64,000 bases of DNA from DASQBT01 sp049578545 (GTDB lineage Bacteria > Pseudomonadota > Gammaproteobacteria > Burkholderiales > Thiobacillaceae), in the NCBI GenBank assembly GCA_049578545.1, contig JBAUMF010000012.1, positions 1 to 64,000 on the forward strand, in the 5' to 3' direction. The notes under the pieces were generated by a model, which was not told the DNA's origin, did not search any database, and saw only the letters and a list, made by a program, of their open reading frames with translations. This document shows, piece after piece, positions 1-6,790 of this stretch. Numbering within the stretch: position 1 is the first letter of the stretch; the number at the start of each line of letters is the position of its first letter. A program made the position numbers and the translations under genes.

Positions 1-107
1 CAGTCGGCCAGTACCTGGCCGGGCTTGAGCAAGCCGGCCGCCGCAGCCACAGACAGGGCGCCAACGCCCGCCGTGCCTTTCAACACATTTCTACGCAGTG
101 CATTCAT
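1..107 (-). CDS. Tat-exported protein, SoxY-like N-terminus (partial)
   Basis: Only the first 35 codons lie in the window; the gene runs off the left edge. The minus-strand ATG at 107-105 has AAGGAG about eight bases upstream. The N-terminus starts MNALRRNVLKGTAG and continues with an Ala/Leu-rich stretch ending near LLKPGQVLA, a classic twin-arginine leader. SoxY, the periplasmic thiosulfate-carrier subunit, has a short Tat leader of this kind, so SoxY is my best guess. None of the mature protein, including the C-terminal GGCG motif of SoxY, can be checked. It lies 41 bases after the methionine-rich gene on the same strand and may share its transcript. Confidence 0.5.
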   Translation of the reverse strand, partial: MNALRRNVLKGTAGVGALSVAAAAGLLKPGQVLAD

Positions 108-148
108 GAACGGTTATCTCCTTCTGATTGGTAGTGAAATTTACCGGT

Positions 149-787
149 TTACTTGGGAGACACAGGTGCGGCACCGGCTGCCGGCATCTGCGACGGGAAC
201 ATTGGCATCATAATAGGATAGGTGGCTGGATTCGCTATCGCTCCCATCCAATTGGTATACGTTTGAGGATTGGCGGGGGCCATCATCAGTCCCATGACCT
301 TGGGATCCATAGGAACCGACATCATTTGGGCATAATAGCCCGGGTTCATTGCCTGCGTGGCCATTTTCATCCAGCGCGGGTCCAGCGGCATCATCATCCA
401 GCCCATGTAGTTGGACGGATTCATGAATGGGGCCATCATTGAAAGATAGAAATTTGGGTTCATCGATGCGCCCATCCAGTTTGCGGCAACAGCGGGGTCG
501 GCAAGCTGCATGTAATTCTGAAATGCAGCGGGGCTCATCATTCCATAAACCATCCGCGCATAGGTTCCTGGATCCATGGCTGCCATCCCCATGCTGGGTG
601 CAATGGCAGGGTTCATCATGGCGCCTGTCCACTGGCTGAACACGCGGGGATCCTTGAATGCTGACGCATTCTGGGTGGGGTCGGTCATCCTGGATGCCCA
701 GGCTTCAGTGCTGGTGGGGGTCGGTTCATCAGCGCGGGCAATGCCAGTCAAAGCAGACATCAGACAAATCAGCAATACGTACTTCAT
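149..787 (-). CDS. Secreted methionine-rich protein built of ~13-residue repeats
   Basis: I chose the ATG at 787, giving 212 residues, because a signal peptide (MKYVLLICLMSALTGIARA) starts there with AAAGGA upstream; the longer reading frame adds 39 implausible residues. The mature part is about 12 tandem units of 12-13 residues with the pattern (M/L/A)(N/D)P-x-x-Y-x-x-W/M-M-x-x-x. About 30 of roughly 190 residues are Met, with regular Asn/Asp-Pro turns and aromatics, and there is no Cys. I do not recognise a named family. The regular array suggests a repetitive solenoid or filament in the periplasm or cell surface, possibly binding soft metals such as Cu(I) through thioether clusters; that is inference. 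It precedes the SoxY-like Tat gene on the same strand. Confidence 0.8.
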   Translation of the reverse strand: MKYVLLICLMSALTGIARADEPTPTSTEAWASRMTDPTQNASAFKDPRVFSQWTGAMMNPAIAPSMGMAAMDPGTYARMVYGMMSPAAFQNYMQLADPAVAANWMGASMNPNFYLSMMAPFMNPSNYMGWMMMPLDPRWMKMATQAMNPGYYAQMMSVPMDPKVMGLMMAPANPQTYTNWMGAIANPATYPIMMPMFPSQMPAAGAAPVSPK

Positions 788-1312
788 CGAGTTTCCTTTG
801 ACTGAAACTAAGGCCCCTGATTTCCAGGTTGGGGAGCGATAGAGGTTAAGTTCTGTAAGAAGGGTGCGGTCTTGATGTCCCAGGTCTCTGCCTATCAGAG
901 GCAAAAATGGCTGGAATCCATGTTACATGAAGGCTGCAAAAAAAAGAATACTTGATCGGGCTGCGCTAAATGACACTGGTGGAATGGCTCGATTGCTATT
1001 TCCCATAGTGTTAATCCCTGCTGGGAACATCGTTGCCCCAACGAGGGCAGGGGGATGCCCCCGAGTACGGCTCACAGCATGAGACGGTGCCGAGCAAGAC
1101 TGGCGCGTTGCAGATCCGGGGGGTGTCTTGGCGGACAGAAGAGATTCGGGTTGCCACTTGATCCCCCATTGCGTCAGGCCAAGAAGAGATTTCGCTCTTG
1201 CGCCAGGGTGGGCAGGATGGGGAAGAAGGTGAGGCCGATCGTTAACGCCTGGCACCGCACGGTTGTCGCAAACCGCGGCGAAGCTCAGGCAGATGGGGGT
1301 TGCCTGAGAAAC
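788..1312. other. Intergenic stretch with no recognisable gene
   Basis: About 525 bases between the methionine-rich gene and the terminator of the cytochrome c4 gene. Open frames exist on both strands, but none has a ribosome site, plausible composition or a family I recognise. The promoter of the methionine-rich gene and its downstream Tat gene should lie here. Confidence 0.5.
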
Positions 1313-1341
1313 AAAAAAGGGTGACCTGGGGGTCACCCTTT
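1313..1341 (-). terminator. Rho-independent terminator of the cytochrome c4 gene
   Basis: A perfect 8-bp stem (GGGTGACC at 1319-1326 with GGTCACCC at 1331-1338, loop TGGG) is followed on the minus strand by a run of T (A6 on the plus strand). It sits just past the stop codon of the cytochrome gene. Confidence 0.9.
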
Positions 1342-1359
1342 CAGCAGAGCAGGTGATGC

Positions 1360-1989
1360 TTAGCGAAGGCCTTGAATGTACTGGGCCACGGCCTTCATTT
1401 CCTCGTCCGTCATTTTGGCGGCAATGGTGCGCATCATCTTGGCGCCATCGTTGGCACGCTCCCCCAGGCGGAACTTGTTCAGCTGGTCGTAAACGTAATC
1501 AGAGTGCTGACCATACAGGGCCGGGAACTGGACCGGAATACCGCGGCCTTGAGGACCATGGCAGGAAGCGCAGGCGGGAACGCCTGAACCCTGGACGCCG
1601 CCACGAAAGATCTTCTGGCCCAGCATAGCCAGGTCCTTGTCCTTGGCAACGCCGGTCTTGCGTTCCTTCTCCGAGAAATAGGCCGCCAGGTTTTTCATGT
1701 CATCCGGCGAGAGGGACGCAACCATCCCGGCCATCACCGCACTTTTGCGATCACCGGATTTGAAGTTGGTGAGCTGCTTGTCAAGGTATTCGTAACCCAG
1801 GCCAGCAATTTTGGGGTTGGTCGGCGCTACACTGTTGCCGTCCGGTCCGTGGCAGCCAGAACAGACGCTGGTGACGATGCTTTCCGCTTTCTTGGGGTCG
1901 CCCTGGCTGAGGGCGGCTGTCGGGTTGGCTTGTACCAGTGTGCTGGTCAGTCCTGCAACAACAAGAATCAACGCCTGCTGGATCTTCAT
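1360..1989 (-). CDS. Dihaem cytochrome c4
   Basis: This 209-residue periplasmic protein has an N-terminal signal peptide (about residues 1-21) and two haem c sites: CSGCH at 43-47 and CASCH at 140-144. Each is followed by a half of about 90 residues with a distal Met region, which is the two-domain plan and length of cytochrome c4. Proteins of this family carry electrons from the bc1 complex or from periplasmic dehydrogenases to terminal oxidases. The gene has its own terminator and is divergent from engB, an arrangement I recall from betaproteobacteria near hemB. Ribosome site AAGGAG lies just upstream of the ATG at 1989. Confidence 0.93.
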   Translation of the reverse strand: MKIQQALILVVAGLTSTLVQANPTAALSQGDPKKAESIVTSVCSGCHGPDGNSVAPTNPKIAGLGYEYLDKQLTNFKSGDRKSAVMAGMVASLSPDDMKNLAAYFSEKERKTGVAKDKDLAMLGQKIFRGGVQGSGVPACASCHGPQGRGIPVQFPALYGQHSDYVYDQLNKFRLGERANDGAKMMRTIAAKMTDEEMKAVAQYIQGLR

Positions 1990-2102
1990 CCGTGACTCCT
2001 TAAAGTCTTTCCATTTGTCGGAAAAATGAGTAGTTTAGCGAATTTTAATATTGAAGGGAATTCCCGCAGCCGGGATTTTGCCTCAGAGAATGGCCGACAA
2101 GA

Positions 2103-2702
2103 ATGAGTTTTTTGCAAAATGCCTGCTACGTTACCTCGGCCGCCACAATGGCCCAGTTGCCCCATAGCCGGGCCGAGATTGCCTTTGCCGGTCGTTCCAA
2201 CGCGGGCAAATCGAGCGCCATCAACACACTTGCCCGCCATAACCGGCTGGCGTTTGTTTCCAAAACCCCGGGCCGCACCCAGTTAATCAATTTTTTTGCC
2301 CTGGAGCCCGACGTGTTCCTGGTGGATCTGCCAGGCTATGGGTACGCGAAGGTCCCCGCGGACATACGGGCCCGCTGGGAAAAGGTACTCTCCACCTATT
2401 TGCAATCCAGGGAGGCGCTGCGTGGGATGGTGCTGATTATGGATGCCCGGCATCCTCTCACCCGGCTCGACTGGCAGATGCTGGACTGGTTCGCGCCAAC
2501 AGGGAAACCGGTTCATGTCTTATTGACCAAATCAGACAAGTTGTCGCGACAGGAAGCCATGAAAACCTTGATGACGGTCAAGAAAGACCTGGCTGAGTGG
2601 CCATGGGTGAGCGTGCAGCTCTTTTCGAGCCTCAAGAAACAGGGCGTGGACGAGGCTGAACAGGCGATTGCGCGCTGGTTGGAGAATAATCAAGAAGATT
2701 AA
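2103..2702 (+). CDS. engB: Ribosome-biogenesis GTPase EngB (YihA/YsxC)
   Basis: A 199-residue TrmE-Era-EngA-EngB-Septin class GTPase. The G1 motif GRSNAGKSS lies at residues 30-38, the G2 region is KTPGRTQ, G3 is DLPGYGYA and G4 is TKSDKL. Family members assist maturation of the 50S ribosomal subunit and are usually essential. Length and motifs match the family over its full extent, so this is an intact copy. It is divergent from the cytochrome c4 gene, and hemB follows after a toxin-antitoxin pair. Confidence 0.95.
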   Translation: MSFLQNACYVTSAATMAQLPHSRAEIAFAGRSNAGKSSAINTLARHNRLAFVSKTPGRTQLINFFALEPDVFLVDLPGYGYAKVPADIRARWEKVLSTYLQSREALRGMVLIMDARHPLTRLDWQMLDWFAPTGKPVHVLLTKSDKLSRQEAMKTLMTVKKDLAEWPWVSVQLFSSLKKQGVDEAEQAIARWLENNQED

Positions 2703-2860
2703 CGGGCATTACCACCTTGTTGGCCCAAGTTCTTGGCAATCAAGGTGCTAGCGGTCCACTAGTGGATTTTAGAAGAGATATTGAATAGATAATGAATCTT
2801 GGCGGCAAAGCGGGCGATAGTGGGTAAAAGGATAGCCTTGGAAGAAATTAAGGGCTGAAC

Positions 2861-2889
2861 TTGTAACGTACGGCAAATGGCCGTACACT
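2861..2889 (+). promoter_or_regulatory. Promoter with embedded operator for the TacAT-like pair
   Basis: TTGTAA (2861-2866) and TACACT (2884-2889) are separated by exactly 17 bases and make a sigma-70-type promoter. A perfect 7-bp inverted repeat, GTACGGC (2868-2874) and GCCGTAC (2880-2886), fills the spacer and enters the -10 box. This is where an autorepressing antitoxin would be expected to bind. The 158 bases between engB and this site hold only a 12-bp palindrome at 2755-2766. Confidence 0.7.
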
Positions 2890-2927
2890 GTAAGTTGAAC
2901 AAATTGCTTTGCTTAATGGAGATTGCC

Positions 2928-3245
2928 ATGATTGCCGCCAATGCTGAATCGTTAGACGATGACCTGTTAGAGCAGAGCGCACGCAGCGCCAGGCTGGAAG
3001 CACGGGTCACGAAGGAACAGAAGTCGCTGTTACAGCGGGCGGCTGCATTGCAGGGCCGTTCCTTGAGCGACTTTCTTGTATCAAGCGCGCAAGAAGCGGC
3101 AACACGGGTCATCCAGGAGCACGAAACGATCCGCCTCAGCAGGACAGATCGAACCGCCTTTATTTTGGCCTTGCTTAATCCGCCAGCGCCCCAGGTGCGT
3201 CTTGCCAAAGCTGCCAAGACCTACCGGGCAAAAACGGGTATGTGA
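2928..3245 (+). CDS. TacA/DUF1778-type antitoxin
   Basis: A 105-residue protein starting at the ATG at 2928, six bases after GGAG; an upstream in-frame ATG at 2877 overlaps the operator and is less likely. The N-terminal half (about residues 20-55: RLEARVTKEQKSLLQRAA then LQGRSLSDFLVSSA) has the ribbon-helix-helix pattern of DUF1778 antitoxins, which bind DNA and neutralise a GNAT toxin through the C-terminal tail. The following gene is a GNAT toxin, and the promoter carries an inverted repeat suited to autoregulation. Confidence 0.88.
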   Translation: MIAANAESLDDDLLEQSARSARLEARVTKEQKSLLQRAAALQGRSLSDFLVSSAQEAATRVIQEHETIRLSRTDRTAFILALLNPPAPQVRLAKAAKTYRAKTGM

Positions 3246-3260
3246 TTATCAGCGCAAACT

Positions 3261-3770
3261 TTGCGATATCACATTGAGCCACTCACGAAAACGCATATCC
3301 GCATGGAATTCATGTGCGGCAAGGAAGCGCTAGACCGGTACATTCAACGTCAAGCTAGACAGGATGCAGAAAAGCATGTCGCTGCGCCGTTTGTTCTGGT
3401 GGAACCCCCGTCGAAGAGGGTGCTCGGCTACTATACGCTTTCATCTTCGGCGGTGGATATGCAGAATCTCCCCTCTGACCTAGCCAAAAAATTGCCGCGC
3501 TACCCCTACATGCCGGTCACTTTGTTAGGCCGGTTGGCAGTAGATCTCAGCCTGAAGGGCCGTGGCCAGGGCGAGTTCCTCTTGATGGACGCCCTGAATC
3601 GCAGTTGGCAGGCTGCCAAGCAAATTGGCGCCATGGCGGTGTTGGTCGACGCCAAGGACGCTGAGGCCAAGGCTTTCTATGAGCATTTTGGCTTTATCCC
3701 CCTACATTCACGCCCCACGCGGCTTTTTCTTGCGATGAAAACGGTCGAGATGCTGTTTGGCCAAAGTTGA
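3261..3770 (+). CDS. GNAT-family toxin (TacT-like tRNA acetyltransferase)
   Basis: A 169-residue GNAT acetyltransferase. It has the phrases typical of TacT-type toxins: CGKEALDRYIQRQARQD (about 19-35), LGYYTLSSSAV, LLGRLAVDLSLKGRGQG (acetyl-CoA pyrophosphate loop, near 94-110) and a C-terminal FYEHFGFIPL. Known relatives acetylate the amino group of charged tRNAs and stop translation. The frame opens at TTG 3261; no ATG fits the family N-terminus, since the next one (3303) would cut off the first strand. The gene is in the same frame as the antitoxin, separated by one TGA and 15 bases, so coupling or stop-codon readthrough is conceivable. Confidence 0.85.
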   Translation: MRYHIEPLTKTHIRMEFMCGKEALDRYIQRQARQDAEKHVAAPFVLVEPPSKRVLGYYTLSSSAVDMQNLPSDLAKKLPRYPYMPVTLLGRLAVDLSLKGRGQGEFLLMDALNRSWQAAKQIGAMAVLVDAKDAEAKAFYEHFGFIPLHSRPTRLFLAMKTVEMLFGQS

Positions 3771-3851
3771 TGCCAAACCATTACATCTTGGTAGGAAGAT
3801 GTCCAAGAGCGCTAAGAACTTGAATTTGGGACACGCGGTACCACTGCCCAA

Positions 3852-3970
3852 ACAAAAAACCCCGGGCCAAGGGGATGCGCCCGGGGTAAATGCCTTGCAG
3901 AGCCAAGGCTCCCGCTCAGGGAGGAGAAGCGGGAGGCGATAGAAATACCGCCTGCGAAATAGAGCAGACC
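3852..3970 (-). ncRNA. Candidate small RNA with CU-rich hairpin loops
   Basis: Read on the minus strand, this stretch folds into consecutive hairpins: GGCG/CGCC (3935-3952), an 8-bp CTCCCGCT/AGCGGGAG stem (3909-3935), GCCTTG/CAAGGC (3892-3909), and a strong terminator (3860-3886) followed by T6. The loop of the 8-bp stem is UCUCCUCCCUG on the RNA, an anti-Shine-Dalgarno sequence, and the terminator loop holds CCCC. No protein gene on this strand needs this terminator, since the neighbours are on the plus strand. Several stacked hairpins ending in an intrinsic terminator are the usual form of a bacterial sRNA. The family is unknown to me and the 5' end is a guess. Confidence 0.5.
3853..3886 (-). 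terminator. Intrinsic terminator, minus strand, upstream of hemB
   Basis: CCCCGGGC (3860-3867) pairs with GCCCGGGG (3879-3886). The minus-strand transcript then reads six U. On the plus strand the hairpin is not followed by T, so it would end a minus-strand RNA, not the toxin operon. Confidence 0.75.
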
Positions 3971-4009
3971 AGGATTAAAATAGTTCCTGAAATTTTTTTG
4001 GAGTTGATC

Positions 4010-5020
4010 GTGAACCCATCTTATGGACACTTCCCGTCCCGGCGCATGCGCCGAATGCGGCGGGATGAGTTCTCCCGCCGCTTGATGCGGGAAAACTATT
4101 TGACTGCTGGGGATTTGATCTATCCCGTTTTCGTGCTGGATGGCCAGAATCGGCGCGAAGCGGTGGCGTCCATGCCGGGAGTGGAACGGATGTCCATCGA
4201 TCTGCTGCTGCCGCTGGCGGAAGAATGCGCCAAATTGGGGATTCCGGCGATGGCCCTTTTCCCGGTGATCGACACAGCACTTAAATCCGAGGATGCACGG
4301 GAAGCGGTCAATCCGGATGGACTGGTTCCCAGAACCGTATCTGCATTGAAAAGAGTCGTGCCTGAACTGGGGATCATTACCGATATTGCCCTTGATCCCT
4401 ATACCAGCCATGGCCAGGATGGCTTGATCGATGCCTCCGGCTATGTGCTGAATGACGAAACTGTTGCCGTGCTGACCCGCCAGGCAGTTCGCCACGCCCA
4501 GGCCGGGGCCGATGTGGTGGCGCCGTCGGACATGATGGATGGGCGGATTGGCGCCATCCGCGAGGCGCTGGACCACGAGGGGCAGATTCATACGCGCATT
4601 CTGGCCTACGCCGCCAAGTACGCGTCGAGCTTTTACGGGCCGTTTCGCGATGCCGTCGGCTCCGCCGCCAGTCTGGGCGCGGGCAACAAGTACACGTACC
4701 AGATGGATCCGGCCAATTCCGATGAAGCGCTGTGGGAGGTGGGACTGGACCTGGAGGAAGGCGCAGACATGGTCATGGTCAAGCCTGGCATGCCCTATCT
4801 GGATATCGTCCGCCGGGTAAAAGAGCATTTCGGCGCCCCGACGTATGCCTATCAAGTTAGCGGGGAATATGCCATGCTGAGGGCAGCGGGTCTAAACGGC
4901 TGGATTAACGAGCAGGCGTGTGTATTGGAGGCCTTGTTGAGCTTCAAGCGGGCGGGGGCGGATGGGATTCTGACCTATTTTGCGATGGACGTGGCCCGCT
5001 GGCTGGAAACGGGCAATTAA
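4010..5020 (+). CDS. hemB: Delta-aminolevulinic acid dehydratase (porphobilinogen synthase)
   Basis: A 336-residue enzyme condensing two 5-aminolevulinate molecules to porphobilinogen in haem and sirohaem synthesis. The GTG at 4010 is preceded by GGAG with good spacing and gives the usual Arg-rich start (RRMRRMRRDEFSRRL); the open frame to its left overlaps the candidate sRNA. Visible landmarks are YPVFVLDG near the N-terminus, the DMMDGRIGAIR segment, the first Schiff-base Lys in YAAKYASSFYGPFRD and the second in MVMVKPGMPYLD. The metal-site region reads DIALDPYTSHGQDG, lacking the Cys cluster, which points to the Mg2+-dependent type rather than the zinc type. Confidence 0.96.
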   Translation: MNPSYGHFPSRRMRRMRRDEFSRRLMRENYLTAGDLIYPVFVLDGQNRREAVASMPGVERMSIDLLLPLAEECAKLGIPAMALFPVIDTALKSEDAREAVNPDGLVPRTVSALKRVVPELGIITDIALDPYTSHGQDGLIDASGYVLNDETVAVLTRQAVRHAQAGADVVAPSDMMDGRIGAIREALDHEGQIHTRILAYAAKYASSFYGPFRDAVGSAASLGAGNKYTYQMDPANSDEALWEVGLDLEEGADMVMVKPGMPYLDIVRRVKEHFGAPTYAYQVSGEYAMLRAAGLNGWINEQACVLEALLSFKRAGADGILTYFAMDVARWLETGN

Positions 5021-5106
5021 GCCCTTTTTCTAAACATTTACCAGATTGTGGTCGATAAGAAGTTAACTATAAGTTGTTTCGGAACGGAGAAAGTGAAGGA
5101 AAGATC

Positions 5107-5901
5107 ATGGCGCTGAGTTTGGAGAATCTGAAGTCACGCAGACAGCAATCTGCTGATGATTGGGATAAAACGATTGTCGCTTTCCAGTCACCCTACCGGT
5201 TGAAGGATTTGTGCATTGATCAGAGCGATGAACTAGAAAAAGCCAAGGATAAGACCAGCAGACAGGAGTTCAAGCTGAGGCTGGCAACCAATGATGACCG
5301 GCGCAAGTCGGCCAGCGTTCTGATCGAGAAGATGTACAGCTGGAGAGGTTATGAAACGGGCAAGGTTGTTCAGGACCCCTACAAGCTTGTGCTGGTTGCC
5401 TTTCAAGAAAGCAAGGTGGTGGGTACTCTGACCTTGGGTCTGGATTCACCCGCGGGCCTGGTGGTGGATCAGCTCTACAAGGCAGAAGCCGACCAGTTAC
5501 GTGTAGACAACAGGAAACTGTGTGACATCACCCGGCTGGCGATCGATCAGGACATCAAGTCCAAGAGTGTTCTCGCAGCACTTTTTCACCTGTCATTCAT
5601 CTATGGACATACGATCCATCGATCCACAGATTTCCTGATTGAAGTTAATCCCCGGCATGCGACCTTTTATCAGCGCATGTTGGGTTTCCAGCCCTTTGGT
5701 ATGGAAAGGATGTGCCCTCGTGTAAGTGCGCCTGCTGTGCTGCTGCGGCTTGAACTTTCTTATGCCGATGAGCAGATTCGCCAGTATGGCGGCACGGGCG
5801 CTGAGGCGATTGGTGTCAAATCCATTTATCCATATTTCTTCTCCAAAAAGGATGAGGAGGGCATTTGCCATCGATTGTTAGGGGGTGCCTTCCAAGGCTG
5901 A
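5107..5901 (+). CDS. FeeM-like N-acyl amino acid synthase (GNAT/autoinducer-synthase fold)
   Basis: The ATG at 5107 follows AAGGAAAG and gives 264 residues; 11 further codons upstream are unlikely. Landmarks are KLCDITRLAID (about 138-147), DFLIEVNPRHATFYQRMLGF (about 175-194) and CPRVSAPAVLLRLEL, which I recognise from FeeM-type N-acyl amino acid synthases. These join a fatty acyl chain from acyl carrier protein to an amino acid and resemble LuxI and GNAT enzymes. The next gene starts one base after this stop codon, so this is probably the first gene of a three-gene operon with a ThiF-like adenylyltransferase and a nitroreductase-like protein. The substrate here is unknown. Confidence 0.8.
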   Translation: MALSLENLKSRRQQSADDWDKTIVAFQSPYRLKDLCIDQSDELEKAKDKTSRQEFKLRLATNDDRRKSASVLIEKMYSWRGYETGKVVQDPYKLVLVAFQESKVVGTLTLGLDSPAGLVVDQLYKAEADQLRVDNRKLCDITRLAIDQDIKSKSVLAALFHLSFIYGHTIHRSTDFLIEVNPRHATFYQRMLGFQPFGMERMCPRVSAPAVLLRLELSYADEQIRQYGGTGAEAIGVKSIYPYFFSKKDEEGICHRLLGGAFQG

Positions 5902-5902
5902 G

Positions 5903-6790
5903 ATGTCAGCGTTCTCCTATAGTGAAGCCTTCTCCCGTAATATTGGTTGGTTGACAGAGCGAGAACAGGATCAGTTGCGGCAGAAGCGTGTGGCAATTGC
6001 TGGCTTGGGAGGGGTGGGTGGCAGTCATCTGCTTACACTCGCCAGGTTGGGTATTGGCCACTTCAGCATTGCTGATTTCGATGTGTTCGATCTCGTCAAT
6101 TTCAATCGACAGGTAGGTGCGACTGTTTCCACCTTGGGTAAACCCAAGGCAGAAGTTATGGCCAGTCTGGCCCGCGACATTAACCCCGAGCTCGATATTC
6201 GGGTATTTCCAGAGGGTGGGTCGAAGGAAAATCTCACTGATTTTCTAATGGACGTCGATCTTTACTTAGACGGCCTGGATTTTTTTGCCTTCGACATTCG
6301 CCGTGATATTTTCGCAGCCTGTCGCAAATCTGGCATCCCCGGTGTGACAGTTGCCCCTTTGGGTATGGGGGCCGCCCTGCTTAACTTCTTGCCAGGTCGC
6401 ATGAGCTTTGAAGATTACTTCCGTCTGGCGGAATGTCGAAATGAATCCGACCTTGCGTTACATTTCTTGATTGGCCTGTCACCCTCCATGCTCCAGATGG
6501 GCTATCTTGTTGATCCTTCCCGGGTTGACTTCGCCAACCACAAAGGCCCCTCGACGATAATCGCTGGCCAGCTCTGTGCCGGGATTGCTGCGGCCGAAAC
6601 CCTCAAAATACTGCTAGAGAGAGGAAAGGTTTACGCGGCCCCGTGGGGAGTCCATTTTGACGGTTACAAGAATGCCGTGAAGCGTACTTGGCGACCTGGC
6701 GGTAACGGTAACCCGCTCCAGAGAATCGCGATAGCCATTGCGCGAAAGCAACTTGCAAAACGCTTCGCTGAGGCCCATGCGGAGCATTGA
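5903..6790 (+). CDS. ThiF/MoeB/E1-like adenylyltransferase
   Basis: I prefer the ATG at 5903 (AAGG five bases upstream) over a GTG at 5885 that lies inside the previous gene; the product has 295 residues. The nucleotide-binding loop VAIAGLGGVGGSHLL is at about 31-45, DFDVFDLVNFNRQ holds the acidic residue and the arginine of the adenylation site, and GLDFFAFDIRR follows the second Asp. The CxxC zinc pairs and the catalytic-Cys loop of MoeB and ThiF are not evident. Such enzymes adenylate a carboxylate. With the downstream nitroreductase it matches, as two proteins, the domain pair I recall fused in mycobacterial MoeY (Rv1355c). Confidence 0.85.
   Translation: MSAFSYSEAFSRNIGWLTEREQDQLRQKRVAIAGLGGVGGSHLLTLARLGIGHFSIADFDVFDLVNFNRQVGATVSTLGKPKAEVMASLARDINPELDIRVFPEGGSKENLTDFLMDVDLYLDGLDFFAFDIRRDIFAACRKSGIPGVTVAPLGMGAALLNFLPGRMSFEDYFRLAECRNESDLALHFLIGLSPSMLQMGYLVDPSRVDFANHKGPSTIIAGQLCAGIAAAETLKILLERGKVYAAPWGVHFDGYKNAVKRTWRPGGNGNPLQRIAIAIARKQLAKRFAEAHAEH

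Noticed and set aside
923..1336. Minus-strand open frame of 137 codons
   Set aside because: No ribosome site, no family, and its start lies inside the terminator of the cytochrome c4 gene.
2755..2766. 12-bp perfect palindrome TCCACTAGTGGA after engB
   Set aside because: No T-run and no spacing to a promoter; a single short palindrome is expected by chance.
3757..3942. Open frame of 61 codons on the plus strand after the GNAT toxin
   Set aside because: It covers the terminator and the hairpins of the candidate sRNA, has a K/Q/G/R-biased composition and no ribosome site.
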